From NCBI RefSeq assembly GCF_020215705.1, contig NZ_JAIWNB010000010.1, forward strand, positions 62,001 to 126,000: a DNA stretch of 64,000 bases, written 5' to 3'. Source of the DNA: Nonomuraea aurantiaca. GTDB lineage: Bacteria; Actinomycetota; Actinomycetes; Streptosporangiales; Streptosporangiaceae. How positions within the stretch are numbered: position 1 is the stretch's first letter; each line of letters opens with the position of its first letter. Below the pieces are notes generated by a model. The model made no database searches and was not told the DNA's origin. It was given only the letters and a program-made list of their open reading frames with translations. This document shows, one piece after another, positions 1 through 6,834 of the stretch. The position numbers and the translations under genes are program-made.

Positions 1-173
1 GAAAATCGCGCACCGGCGTACTCCTGTCGGTGCAGAGCCCGGCTGACGGCGACCTGTTCACGGTCCGCCTACCACGCGGCGCCGTCGGAGGGCCCCCGGG
101 ACGCGGCCTGCTGATCACCATGGGCAACACGACTCCCATCCAAGCGGCCATCTCGGACACCGGTCCGCCGTAG
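1..173 (+). CDS. C-terminal end of an FtsK/SpoIIIE-type ATPase (partial)
   Basis: An open frame enters from the left edge (codons in phase with base 3) and ends at TAG 171-173, giving 56 visible residues. The tail contains GGPPGRGLLI followed by TPIQAAISDT. This resembles the end of FtsK/SpoIIIE-like T7SS ATPases, where a GRG strand is followed by a strand ending in xQxA. The EccC in this same window ends similarly, with GRGFYVDRR then LIQTAFLDTP. No Walker motif is visible because they lie outside the window. The family call is inference from a short segment; another secreted or membrane protein is possible. Confidence 0.4.
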   Translation, partial: KSRTGVLLSVQSPADGDLFTVRLPRGAVGGPPGRGLLITMGNTTPIQAAISDTGPP

Positions 174-222
174 AACCGGGCGGACCAGACCTCCGGCTGA
201 ACGTCAGGCACCTCGGTGTCAG

Positions 223-373
223 GGTGCCCTTCACCCCGGGACGTAGGTGTATGGGTGCACGCGCGCCTCCTTCGCCCCCCACTTCGGTGCACGGCCGCCT
301 TCACGCCCTACCTGGCTGCACGGCCGCCTTTCACGCCCTATCTGGAGGCACGGGTGGCCTTCACCCCCACCGA
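223..373. repeat. Degenerate tandem array of a ~30-bp unit, about five copies
   Basis: Units begin near 223, 254, 286, 315 and 345. Most start with GGTGCAC or a variant and continue with GCCGCCTTCACGCCCTA-like sequence. Spacing is 29-32 bp and the copies have diverged. The array fills the space between the upstream ATPase tail and the TetR gene. I see no coding use for it and no spacer structure like that of a CRISPR array. Confidence 0.6.
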
Positions 374-392
374 GGCCAGAGCGGAGGGCATA

Positions 393-413
393 TTGCACTG
401 ATCTGTCCAAAAC
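393..413 (+). promoter_or_regulatory. TTGCACTG...AAAAC motif upstream of the TetR gene
   Basis: The sequence TTGCACTG, 8 variable bases, then AAAAC ends 17 bases before the TetR start codon. The same 21-base motif recurs at 1222-1242 before the exporter gene, with 17 of 21 positions identical. It probably includes a -35-like TTGCAC and a TetR operator, so the regulator may repress both genes. Binding is inference. Confidence 0.5.
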
Positions 414-429
414 GTGCTACCGTCGCGGT

Positions 430-1005
430 ATGGCGCGACCGAGGGAGTTTGAAGAGGAGCGGGCGATCGAGGCGGCCATGCGGGCATTCTGGAGCGCCGG
501 CTACGAAGGGACCTCGACCCAGGACCTGTGTGAGGCCACCGGGCTGGGGCGGAGCAGCATCTACAACACGTTCAAGAGCAAGCATGATCTGTTCGACAAG
601 GCCCTGCGGCGCTACATGGACAGCAAGACCGCCTCGCTGATGGAGCTGCTCGAAGGGGAGCTTCCAGTTCGGGAGAAGGTGCGGGCTCTGTTGTGGCAGG
701 CCGTCGATGTTGAGACCGGGGATCCGGTCGGGTGTCTCGTGGTCAACTCGCTGGTGGAGTTGGCGCCGCGAGATCCGGAGGTGGCCGAACAGCTTCGGCG
801 GGACGGTGAGCGGCGGCTGGGGGCGCTCCGGGCGGCATTTGAGCTCGGACAGAGCCGAGGCGAGTTGGAGGCCGATAGGGATCCGGCCGCGCTGGCGCAT
901 TTCGTGGTCGCGGCGATCAGTGGCATGCGGGTGATGGCGCGCGGGGGTTCGGATCGAGAGGCGTTGGAGTCGGTCGCGAAGACCACGCTCGACGCGCTTC
1001 TCTGA
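430..1005 (+). CDS. TetR/AcrR family transcriptional regulator
   Basis: This 191-residue protein has a TetR DNA-binding domain at residues 1-60. The helix-turn-helix reads TSTQDLCEATGLGRSSIYNTFKSK-like, followed by the usual HDLFDKALRRY segment. The rest is an all-helical ligand-binding and dimerisation domain. TetR proteins usually repress a neighbouring efflux or metabolic gene and are released by a small ligand. Here a major facilitator exporter follows on the same strand 251 bases downstream, and the two share a 21-base upstream motif, so regulation of the exporter is likely. The ATG at 430 was chosen because homologues begin with a short MARPREF-type N-terminus; the open frame upstream is repetitive intergenic DNA. 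Confidence 0.88.
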   Translation: MARPREFEEERAIEAAMRAFWSAGYEGTSTQDLCEATGLGRSSIYNTFKSKHDLFDKALRRYMDSKTASLMELLEGELPVREKVRALLWQAVDVETGDPVGCLVVNSLVELAPRDPEVAEQLRRDGERRLGALRAAFELGQSRGELEADRDPAALAHFVVAAISGMRVMARGGSDREALESVAKTTLDALL

Positions 1006-1040
1006 CGCCGCCTGACGCAGCTGCGCGCGAGCAACCCGAG

Positions 1041-1112
1041 GCGAGCGGCCTGGCCCAGCCCCACGCGAGCGGCCTGGCCCAGCCCCACGCGAGTGGCCTG
1101 GGGCGGCTCCAC
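1041..1112. repeat. 24-bp direct repeat, about three copies
   Basis: Two identical 24-base units, GCGAGCGGCCTGGCCCAGCC plus CCAC, lie at 1041-1064 and 1065-1088. A third, diverged unit lies at 1089-1112. They sit between the TetR and exporter genes. No open frame or hairpin explains them. Confidence 0.7.
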
Positions 1113-1221
1113 GCAAGCAGCCGACGCGCCCCGCGCAAAAGGCTGGCGCGGCTGCGCATGAGCACGCCGGACAGGTGGTTCACCGCCCCAGACGAGCACG
1201 CGTCGTTCGCGTTTCTTGATT

Positions 1222-1242
1222 TTGCACTGTTCGATCTAAAAC
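1222..1242 (+). promoter_or_regulatory. TTGCACTG...AAAAC motif upstream of the exporter gene
   Basis: This is the second copy of the motif found at 393-413. It ends 15 bases before the exporter ATG and just upstream of its GAGGAG ribosome binding site (1246-1251). The similar distance to the start codon in both copies suggests a shared promoter/operator arrangement under the TetR regulator. Confidence 0.5.
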
Positions 1243-1256
1243 TACGAGGAGTTCCC

Positions 1257-2462
1257 ATGCCGTTGGCCGTGTACATCCTGGGGCTGGCGATATTCGCCCA
1301 GGGCACTTCCGAGCTCTTGCTCGCCGGACTGTTGCCCGAAATGGCGGCTGACCTGGGGGTGTCCGTTCCCCATGCGGGGTTGTTGATCTCCGGGTTCGCG
1401 CTCGGGATGCTGGTGGGGTCGCCGGTGCTGGCCGTGGTGACCCTGCGGTGGCCGCGTCGTACGGCGCTGCTGACGTTTCTGGCGATCTTTGCCCTGACGC
1501 ATGTCGTAGGGGCGGTGACGCCGAGCTACGGAGTGCTGTTCGGGACCCGGGTGGTGGGGGCGTTCGTGTACGCGGGCTTCTGGGCGGTGGCGGCGGTGAC
1601 CGCCGTGGGGCTCGTTCCGGAGGGAGCGCGGGGCAAGGCCATGAGCATCGTGGCGGGAGGGCTTACCGTGGCCACCATCGTGGGGCTTCCCGCGGGGACG
1701 GTCATCGGGCAGCAGTTCGGGTGGCGGGCGGCGTTCTGGGCGGTCACGGTGCTGTCGGGCCTGGCGGCGGTCGGAGTGGCGGCCACCATTCCCGGCGGGC
1801 GGCCCGAGCCGGGGAGCGTGCCACACCTGGGGCAGGAGCTGCGGAACATGCTCAACTCCCGGCTCTGGCTCTCGTACGGGACCACGGCGCTGACGACCGG
1901 CGCGGTGCTGGTCACGTTCAGCTATCTCGGTGCGATGCTCGTCGACACGACCGGGCTGGCGGCGGGGTGGATTCCTGTGGTGCTGGGGTTGTACGGGGTG
2001 GGGTCGCTGATCGGCATCGGCCTGGGTGGACGTCATGCTGACGCGCGGCCTTTTACGACGCTGTACGTGGGCATAGCGGGAGTTGTTGTCATCTCGGCTG
2101 GTTGGGGAGTTTTCGCCGGGATGCCTGGGGTGGCCATCGGGCTGATCTTCCTGCTGGGGGCGTTCGGGTTTTCCACGAATCCGGCCCTGAACACGCGGGT
2201 GTTCACCGTGGGCAAGGATGCTCCGACGCTGGCCGCTGCCACCAACTTCTCGGCGTTCAACGTCGGGATCACCGTGGGGCCGTGGGTGGGCGGGCTGGCG
2301 ATCGGGGCGGGGTTCGGGTACCCGGTGGTGGCCTGGATCGGGGCCGGGCTTGGGATCGCCGCGCTCGGGACCGTGGGGTTGTCCGCCGTACTGGACAAGA
2401 GGCTGGTGCTGCGTACGAGTGCCCCGGCCGCCCGCGAAGCCGTCAGCCGCTCCGGTCGCTGA
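1257..2462 (+). CDS. Cmx/CmlR-type chloramphenicol-like MFS exporter
   Basis: This 401-residue protein has about twelve hydrophobic segments and belongs to the DHA1 group of drug:proton antiporters. The N-terminus MPLAVYILGLAIFAQGTSE and the later segment AGLLISGFALGMLVGSP match the style of actinobacterial chloramphenicol exporters (Cmx, Cml, CmrA). The expected role is proton-driven export of chloramphenicol or a related compound; the true substrate is unknown. The ATG at 1257 follows GAGGAG with a five-base gap and matches the family N-terminus. The last codons overlap the first of several decayed copies of a T7SS tail sequence lying on the other strand. Confidence 0.85.
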   Translation: MPLAVYILGLAIFAQGTSELLLAGLLPEMAADLGVSVPHAGLLISGFALGMLVGSPVLAVVTLRWPRRTALLTFLAIFALTHVVGAVTPSYGVLFGTRVVGAFVYAGFWAVAAVTAVGLVPEGARGKAMSIVAGGLTVATIVGLPAGTVIGQQFGWRAAFWAVTVLSGLAAVGVAATIPGGRPEPGSVPHLGQELRNMLNSRLWLSYGTTALTTGAVLVTFSYLGAMLVDTTGLAAGWIPVVLGLYGVGSLIGIGLGGRHADARPFTTLYVGIAGVVVISAGWGVFAGMPGVAIGLIFLLGAFGFSTNPALNTRVFTVGKDAPTLAAATNFSAFNVGITVGPWVGGLAIGAGFGYPVVAWIGAGLGIAALGTVGLSAVLDKRLVLRTSAPAAREAVSRSGR

Positions 2463-2640
2463 CGACGCCGCCCTCCGTCGCCTCGCCACCGAACTCGTCA
2501 ACCGGCCCCGGCGCTGGCGACGCCGCTCTCGTCGCCTCGCCACCGAACTTGCCAACCGGTCCAGGCGCTGGCGACGTCGTCGGTTTCGCCGCCCCACACG
2601 TCCGGCGTCCTCGGGCAACCAGGTGCCACCCTGGGCGTCG
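2453..2640 (-). repeat. Three decayed tandem copies of a T7SS protein-tail coding sequence
   Basis: The plus strand at 2587-2630 (GCCGCCCCACACGTC then TCGGGCAACCAGGTGCCACC) closely matches 3066-3108. That intact copy encodes, on the minus strand, the C-terminal GGTWLTEDDDVWGG region of the neighbouring T7SS protein. Two more copies of about 54 bases (2466-2520 and 2521-2574) share the CGCTGGCGACGCCG and CTCGCCACCGAAC blocks and resemble the same tail less closely. The minus strand of the third copy still reads GGTWLPED. The copies have lost frame and are relics. Confidence 0.6.
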
Positions 2641-2753
2641 CCCATACCGTCAACCACCACCTCAAGGCGATCTACCGCAGAATCCGCGTGACCGCTCGCG
2701 ATGAACTCCTCGCCCGTTTCCTAGGCCGACTCATGGATGCGCGCATCTGGTGA
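2613..2753 (+). pseudogene. Relic of a LuxR-type helix-turn-helix C-terminus
   Basis: In the frame ending at TGA 2751-2753 the translation includes HTVNHHLKAIYRRIRVTARD followed by ELLARFLGRL. This is the recognition-helix half of a LuxR/GerE domain, normally xTVxxHLxxIYxKLGVxxRxE. Nothing upstream in this frame encodes the first helices or a receiver domain, and the fragment overlaps the decayed T7SS-tail repeats. It is best read as a broken remnant of a two-component or AAA-LuxR regulator. No start codon or ribosome binding site is evident. Confidence 0.6.
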
Positions 2754-2919
2754 GGACGGACAGCTGCGGTGCACCGATGTGTGGCTCAGCGTCCCGTGCC
2801 CGTCTCTTGCGAGATGGGAACGGGGGTCTCGTTGAACTGCGGCGCCGTGGGCTAGGACCGGACGTTCCAGACGCCCGGCTGAGAGCCCGCCGCTGGCTTC
2901 CATGGCTTGACCGTGGCGA

Positions 2920-3006
2920 AGCGAGGGAGCGCGAGGGCTTGCCCTCGCAGGGGAGGAGCCGAAGGCTCCGGGGAGAGCGCCGAGCTTCCAGGAGCGCGAA
3001 GCGCCG
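2920..3006. repeat. Cluster of three short perfect hairpins
   Basis: Three small hairpins follow one another: CGAGGGC-TT-GCCCTCG (2932-2947), GGAGCC-GAA-GGCTCC (2955-2969) and GCGC-GAA-GCGC (2994-3004). No T-run follows. The stretch 2754-3027 has no gene I recognise. The cluster lies just beyond the stop codon of the minus-strand gene that ends at 3028, so it may help end transcription or be a small mobile repeat. Confidence 0.5.
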
Positions 3007-3027
3007 ATGGCGAGCCCTTTGTGGGGG

Positions 3028-4422
3028 TCAGCCGATGCGGTCGCTGACTACGCCGTCAGTCTCGCCGCCCCACACGTCGTCGTCCTCGGTCAACCAGGTG
3101 CCGCCCTCATTGGTCCGCTCCTCGGTCCCCCCGCCCGCGCCGCCCATCGGCATGAACGGCATGCCCATCCCGTTCCCGGTGCCTGCCTTGAGGCCGGCCT
3201 GGGTGGTCGGCAGGGCCGAGGCCATGCCGCCGCTGCCCCCGGCGCTCGTGAGGGGGCCCGACGAAGGGGAGGAGGAGTTCGGGGAGCTCGGGAAGTTGGC
3301 GTTGGGGCTGGTGATCGTGGGGTTGGAGTTCGGGGTGGAGGTGGGGGTGTGGGTGGGGTTCCAGTCCGAGGGGGGCTGGAAGTCCTCCAGTTTGGTGGAG
3401 GTGGGGGCGGACAGGCCCTTGGTGGGGTCGGTCAGGCCGGACGTGGGGTCGGTCATGCCCTTCGTCGGGTCCGTCAGGCCCTTGGTGGGGTCCGTGATGC
3501 CGCCCGTGGGGTCCGTCGCACCCTTTGTCGGGTCCGTTGCCCCGGGGACCGTGGCGCCCTTCGTCGGGTCCGTGGTGCCGTTGCCGGTCGGGTCGGGGGT
3601 CTGCGTGTCGTTCGGGAACTTGGGCGTGGTGGGGGTGTCGACGCCGTTCCGGTTCGAGCCATCGGAGCCGATGCCGCGGCCGTTGTCGCCCAGGCCGCCG
3701 TTGTCACCCGTGCCGTTGTAGCCGCCGGTGTCGTTGTAGCCGTTGTAGCCGTTTCCCGGCCCGCCCGGTCCGCCGGGGCCCCCGGGGTTGGAGAAGTCCG
3801 TGTTCAGGGGCGTGACGGGAGGGGGTACGCCGGCCGGGTCCTTGATGTCCGGGACCTCTTTGTGGAAGGAGTCCGGCAGTTGCTGGTAGGTCAGGGTGAG
3901 GTCGTCGTTCAGGAGGCGCAGGTGCTGGCCGGCGAGTTCGTCCTGGGAGCCCCACTCGACGCCTTTGTCCATGGTGCGATACCAGCCGGGGCTGGAGTCG
4001 TCGAAAGTGAAGGTGTTGTCGCTCCAGGCCAAGCCCGACTTGTCCATGAACTCCTGGTGCTCGACGAGCCTCTCACCGAGCGACTGCAGCGGGCGGCCCA
4101 TCCAGTTGAGCTTGTCCGACAGCTCGCGGACCGTCGCGTGCAACACCCGGAGGGCCTCCTGCGCCTCGACCGACGCCTTGCCGCCCCAGCACTTGGCCAT
4201 CTCGACGTTGATCTGCTCGATGACCTTCTGAGCGCCGGCGAGGGTCGAGCAGGCGTCGAGGTAGGCGTTGCCCGCCTGCTTGACGGCCGTCGGGTCCAGG
4301 GACTTGACGAAGTTCTTGACCTCGGCGACGCTCCTGCCGTCGTCGTCCACCTCAAGAGGCGGGCACGACGTCTTGATCATGTGCGTCTTCTTCTGGACCT
4401 TGAGCTTCTTGTCCTCGGCCAT
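3028..4422 (-). CDS. Large T7SS substrate-like protein: WXG100-type helical domain, DPTKG repeats, conserved tail
   Basis: This 464-residue protein is probably exported by the T7SS. Residues 1-190 are helical, with a W-G-G turn (CWGGKAS) followed by ALRVLHA and ELSDKLNWMG. Its relative ending at 10257 has the matching WKGPDAS and LHASGGELSTKLEMMG. Residues ~200-400 are low complexity: poly-Gly/Asn, then about eight DPTKGxT repeats, then Pro/Ser/Asn. The C-terminus carries GMPFMPMGGAG followed by TWLTEDDDVWGG and VVSDRIG, a module shared with two other proteins here. The upstream small WXG100 gene ends 9 bases before its ATG, so they likely form an operon and a substrate pair. No enzymatic motif is visible. 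Confidence 0.72.
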   Translation of the reverse strand: MAEDKKLKVQKKTHMIKTSCPPLEVDDDGRSVAEVKNFVKSLDPTAVKQAGNAYLDACSTLAGAQKVIEQINVEMAKCWGGKASVEAQEALRVLHATVRELSDKLNWMGRPLQSLGERLVEHQEFMDKSGLAWSDNTFTFDDSSPGWYRTMDKGVEWGSQDELAGQHLRLLNDDLTLTYQQLPDSFHKEVPDIKDPAGVPPPVTPLNTDFSNPGGPGGPGGPGNGYNGYNDTGGYNGTGDNGGLGDNGRGIGSDGSNRNGVDTPTTPKFPNDTQTPDPTGNGTTDPTKGATVPGATDPTKGATDPTGGITDPTKGLTDPTKGMTDPTSGLTDPTKGLSAPTSTKLEDFQPPSDWNPTHTPTSTPNSNPTITSPNANFPSSPNSSSPSSGPLTSAGGSGGMASALPTTQAGLKAGTGNGMGMPFMPMGGAGGGTEERTNEGGTWLTEDDDVWGGETDGVVSDRIG

Positions 4423-4431
4423 GGGGGGCTC

Positions 4432-4845
4432 CTACACCTCCTTCGTGCCGACGTTGGCGACGTCGACGCGCTCGTAGTTGCCCGCGCCCGCGTTGATCAG
4501 CTCGATGGCGATCCGCGTCTTCTCGGCGACCTCGCGGTAAGCCTCGGTGAATTCCTTGTGGCCGTTCTGGACCGTGGCGACGAAGGTCTGGCCGCCTTCC
4601 CATCGCTTGATCTGCTCGACGGCCATCTTCATGCCGACGAGATTGGCCTTCATGTCGAGGTCGTTGACGGATCCGGGCTTGTCCCCGACGAACTTGGCGA
4701 ACTCGTCCTGGAGCTGCTCGGCGAGCTTCTTGAGCTTGCCGGCGCTGTACGTGACGCCTTCGCGCTCGGGATCGAGCCCTGCCCAATCCGACTCCAGACG
4801 CCAGCCCTGGGCCGGCGGCGGACTCAACTTATCGGGATCTGACAC
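4432..4845 (-). CDS. WXG100-like small T7SS protein with YxxxD signal
   Basis: This 137-residue protein has a helical hairpin with a W-E-G turn (KRWEGGQTF). Near the C-terminus it has NYERVD, matching the YxxxD/E general secretion motif of ESX substrates. It resembles the protein encoded at 11690-12091, and both precede a large low-complexity partner. The GTG at 4845 was chosen because a strong GGGGAGG lies five bases upstream; an in-frame ATG at 4866 has no ribosome binding site. The gene heads a two-gene operon divergent from eccB. It probably pairs with the 3028-4422 product for export; partner identity is inference. Confidence 0.75.
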   Translation of the reverse strand: MSDPDKLSPPPAQGWRLESDWAGLDPEREGVTYSAGKLKKLAEQLQDEFAKFVGDKPGSVNDLDMKANLVGMKMAVEQIKRWEGGQTFVATVQNGHKEFTEAYREVAEKTRIAIELINAGAGNYERVDVANVGTKEV

Positions 4846-4976
4846 AGCACCCTCCCCGAACACCACTGGCCACCGACTTTACTCGTATATCACGATCTCA
4901 TGACCCCATTTAGGACATAACCCCCGCTGGTCCCATACTCCTATGCTGTCCTCAAGCCGGACCGGAACGGAGTGGC

Positions 4977-6407
4977 ATGCAGACCCGCAAGGATCTCTAC
5001 CAGGCACATCGGCTCATGACCCAGCGCCTGGGTATGGCCCTGTTGCAGGGCGAGCCAGACCTCCCTGAGTCGCCGATGCGGCGGCACAACGTGGCGACGT
5101 TCGCCGGGATCCTGGTCGGCGTTCTCATCGTCGCGGGGTTCGGCATCTGGGGCATGCTCAAGCCGGGCGGGGCGACCAACCTGAGGGACGCCGGTCAGCT
5201 CATCGTCGAGGAGGAGACCGGCGCCGCCTACGTCTACAGCCAGCAGACCGGCCGGCTGCTGCCCGTGGCCAACTACGTCTCCGCCCGGCTCCTGCTGGAC
5301 AGCGACTCCATCAAGGTCAAGACGGTGTCCGCGGAGTCGCTGGCCGGGTTCGCGCGTGGCGGGCAGGTGGGCATCGCGGGCGCGCCCGACTCGCTGCCCA
5401 AGCCCGAGCGGCTCATCAAGTCGCCCTGGTCCGCCTGCGTGGTGGAGGCGACGGACCCCGCCGGGGGGCGCAAGTCGTACGTGACGCTGGTGGGCGGGAC
5501 CGACGTCGGCGGCAAACCCGCCGGAAACGACGCGCTGGTCGTCAGCGACGGGCGGCAGAACTGGGCGCTCTGGGGCAACCAGCGCATGGCCGTGCGGAAC
5601 GTGGACCGGCTCACCGACCAGACGCCCCGGCGGGTGCCGATCTCATGGATCAACGCCATCGCCGAGGGGTCGGACTTCGCCGCCCCGCCGATCCCCCAGC
5701 GCGGCCGCAACATCCACGGTCCCGGTGGCAGGACGTTCAAGGTCGGGCAGGTCTTCAAGGTCGCGGCGGTCGCGGGGGCCCCCGCGCGCTGGTACGTCAT
5801 GCTCGCGGACGGCATCGCGCCGATCACCCAGACGCAGGCCACCCTGTTGATCCAGGATCCGGCCAGCCAGGCGGCGTACGGCAAGCAGCCCGTACGGGAG
5901 ATCCCGATCGACGCGGCGAACGCCAACGCGGCGAAACTCTCGGCCCAGCGGATCACCGGCGGCGGCATGCCGGCGACGATGCCGCGCTTCCAGGTGCCCG
6001 CCGGCTCCGTACCGCTGTGCATGGTCTACGCCAACACCGCGAAGGGGTCCGTGAAGGGCACGCTCACGGTCGGGAGCCGGATCGCCATCCAGACGCCGGG
6101 GTCGAGCGGCAACCCCGAGAGGTTCGACCAGGTGTTGCTGCCCCCGGGCGCGGCGGCCGTGGTGGGGCTGCTGCCCGGCGAGAACCAGCTCTCCTCCGTG
6201 CAGCAGTTCTATCTGGTCACCGACCAGGGGAAGAAGTACCGGCTGGCCTCGCCCGACGTGCTGACCAAGCTGGGCTACGACGCCACGGACGTGGCCCCGC
6301 TGCCCGCCCACCTCCTGCGCCTGATCCCCGAGGGGCCGACGCTCGACCCGGCGGCCGCCAGGACGCCGGTCTCGGACACCCCGGTCATCCGGCCGACGGG
6401 TTCCTAA
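4977..6407 (+). CDS. eccB: T7SS core component EccB
   Basis: This 476-residue membrane-anchored core subunit of the ESX/type VII channel starts MQTRKDLYQAHRLMTQRL, the hallmark of EccB. One transmembrane helix lies at about 41-62 (TFAGILVGVLIVAGFGIWGM). The remainder is a large extracytoplasmic domain. Two lone cysteines, C154 (SACVVEA) and one near 348 (VPLCMVY), are spaced as in EccB proteins that form a structural disulfide. The repeat-containing periplasmic domain is of usual length for the family (about 480-510). It is divergent from the small WXG100 gene and first in a plus-strand run with the two genes that follow. Confidence 0.95.
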   Translation: MQTRKDLYQAHRLMTQRLGMALLQGEPDLPESPMRRHNVATFAGILVGVLIVAGFGIWGMLKPGGATNLRDAGQLIVEEETGAAYVYSQQTGRLLPVANYVSARLLLDSDSIKVKTVSAESLAGFARGGQVGIAGAPDSLPKPERLIKSPWSACVVEATDPAGGRKSYVTLVGGTDVGGKPAGNDALVVSDGRQNWALWGNQRMAVRNVDRLTDQTPRRVPISWINAIAEGSDFAAPPIPQRGRNIHGPGGRTFKVGQVFKVAAVAGAPARWYVMLADGIAPITQTQATLLIQDPASQAAYGKQPVREIPIDAANANAAKLSAQRITGGGMPATMPRFQVPAGSVPLCMVYANTAKGSVKGTLTVGSRIAIQTPGSSGNPERFDQVLLPPGAAAVVGLLPGENQLSSVQQFYLVTDQGKKYRLASPDVLTKLGYDATDVAPLPAHLLRLIPEGPTLDPAAARTPVSDTPVIRPTGS

Positions 6408-6489
6408 ACAGGAGGTTTCCTGGACGGCAAATCCTTGTAAACACTAGTATCAAAGGTGCATTTTGTACTTTGTGCTACGTGGGGGGCTC

Positions 6490-6834
6490 ATGGGGGACAA
6501 GGCCGAGGGATATGAGGTCATACCGCCGGACCTGAAGAAGGCCATGGAGACCTGCGCCGAGCAGGCCCCGATCGTCCGCAGCGCCATGATCGCCTTCGCG
6601 CCCGCGAAGCTGCACAAGAGCGACTTCGGCCTCGCGCCCGGCGCCGACGAGCTGGGCGCGGCGTACGTCGACGGCACCGCGGAGAACGAGCACAAGGACA
6701 AGCGGTACGAGTCGGTCTACGGCTACCTCGGCGACCTGGCCGCTGCCCTGGAGTTCATCACCACGGCCCTTGAGGTCTCGGCGTACAACTACAAGGCCGC
6801 CCACCAGGCCAGCGACGTCGGAGGCCCCAGATGA
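6490..6834 (+). CDS. EspC/WXG100-like helical T7SS protein
   Basis: This 114-residue soluble helical protein has a central FGLAPGADELGAAY segment. That resembles the (S/A)FGxxG...Y element of EspC-type ESX-associated proteins (WXG100 superfamily). It ends in a long helix with AYNYKAAHQASD. There is no signal peptide. ATG 6490 follows GGGGGG and was chosen over an in-frame upstream codon at 6463. Its stop overlaps the next start (ATGA, 6831-6834), so it is translationally coupled to the LysM protein and probably paired with it. A precise function is not known. Confidence 0.7.
   Translation: MGDKAEGYEVIPPDLKKAMETCAEQAPIVRSAMIAFAPAKLHKSDFGLAPGADELGAAYVDGTAENEHKDKRYESVYGYLGDLAAALEFITTALEVSAYNYKAAHQASDVGGPR

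Noticed and set aside
223..373. Possible CRISPR array
   Set aside because: Units are contiguous and diverged, without unique spacers, and no cas gene is near.
2750..4842. Long plus-strand frames opposite the T7SS genes at 3028-4845
   Set aside because: They are complements of the low-complexity minus-strand genes, with no ribosome binding site or family motif.
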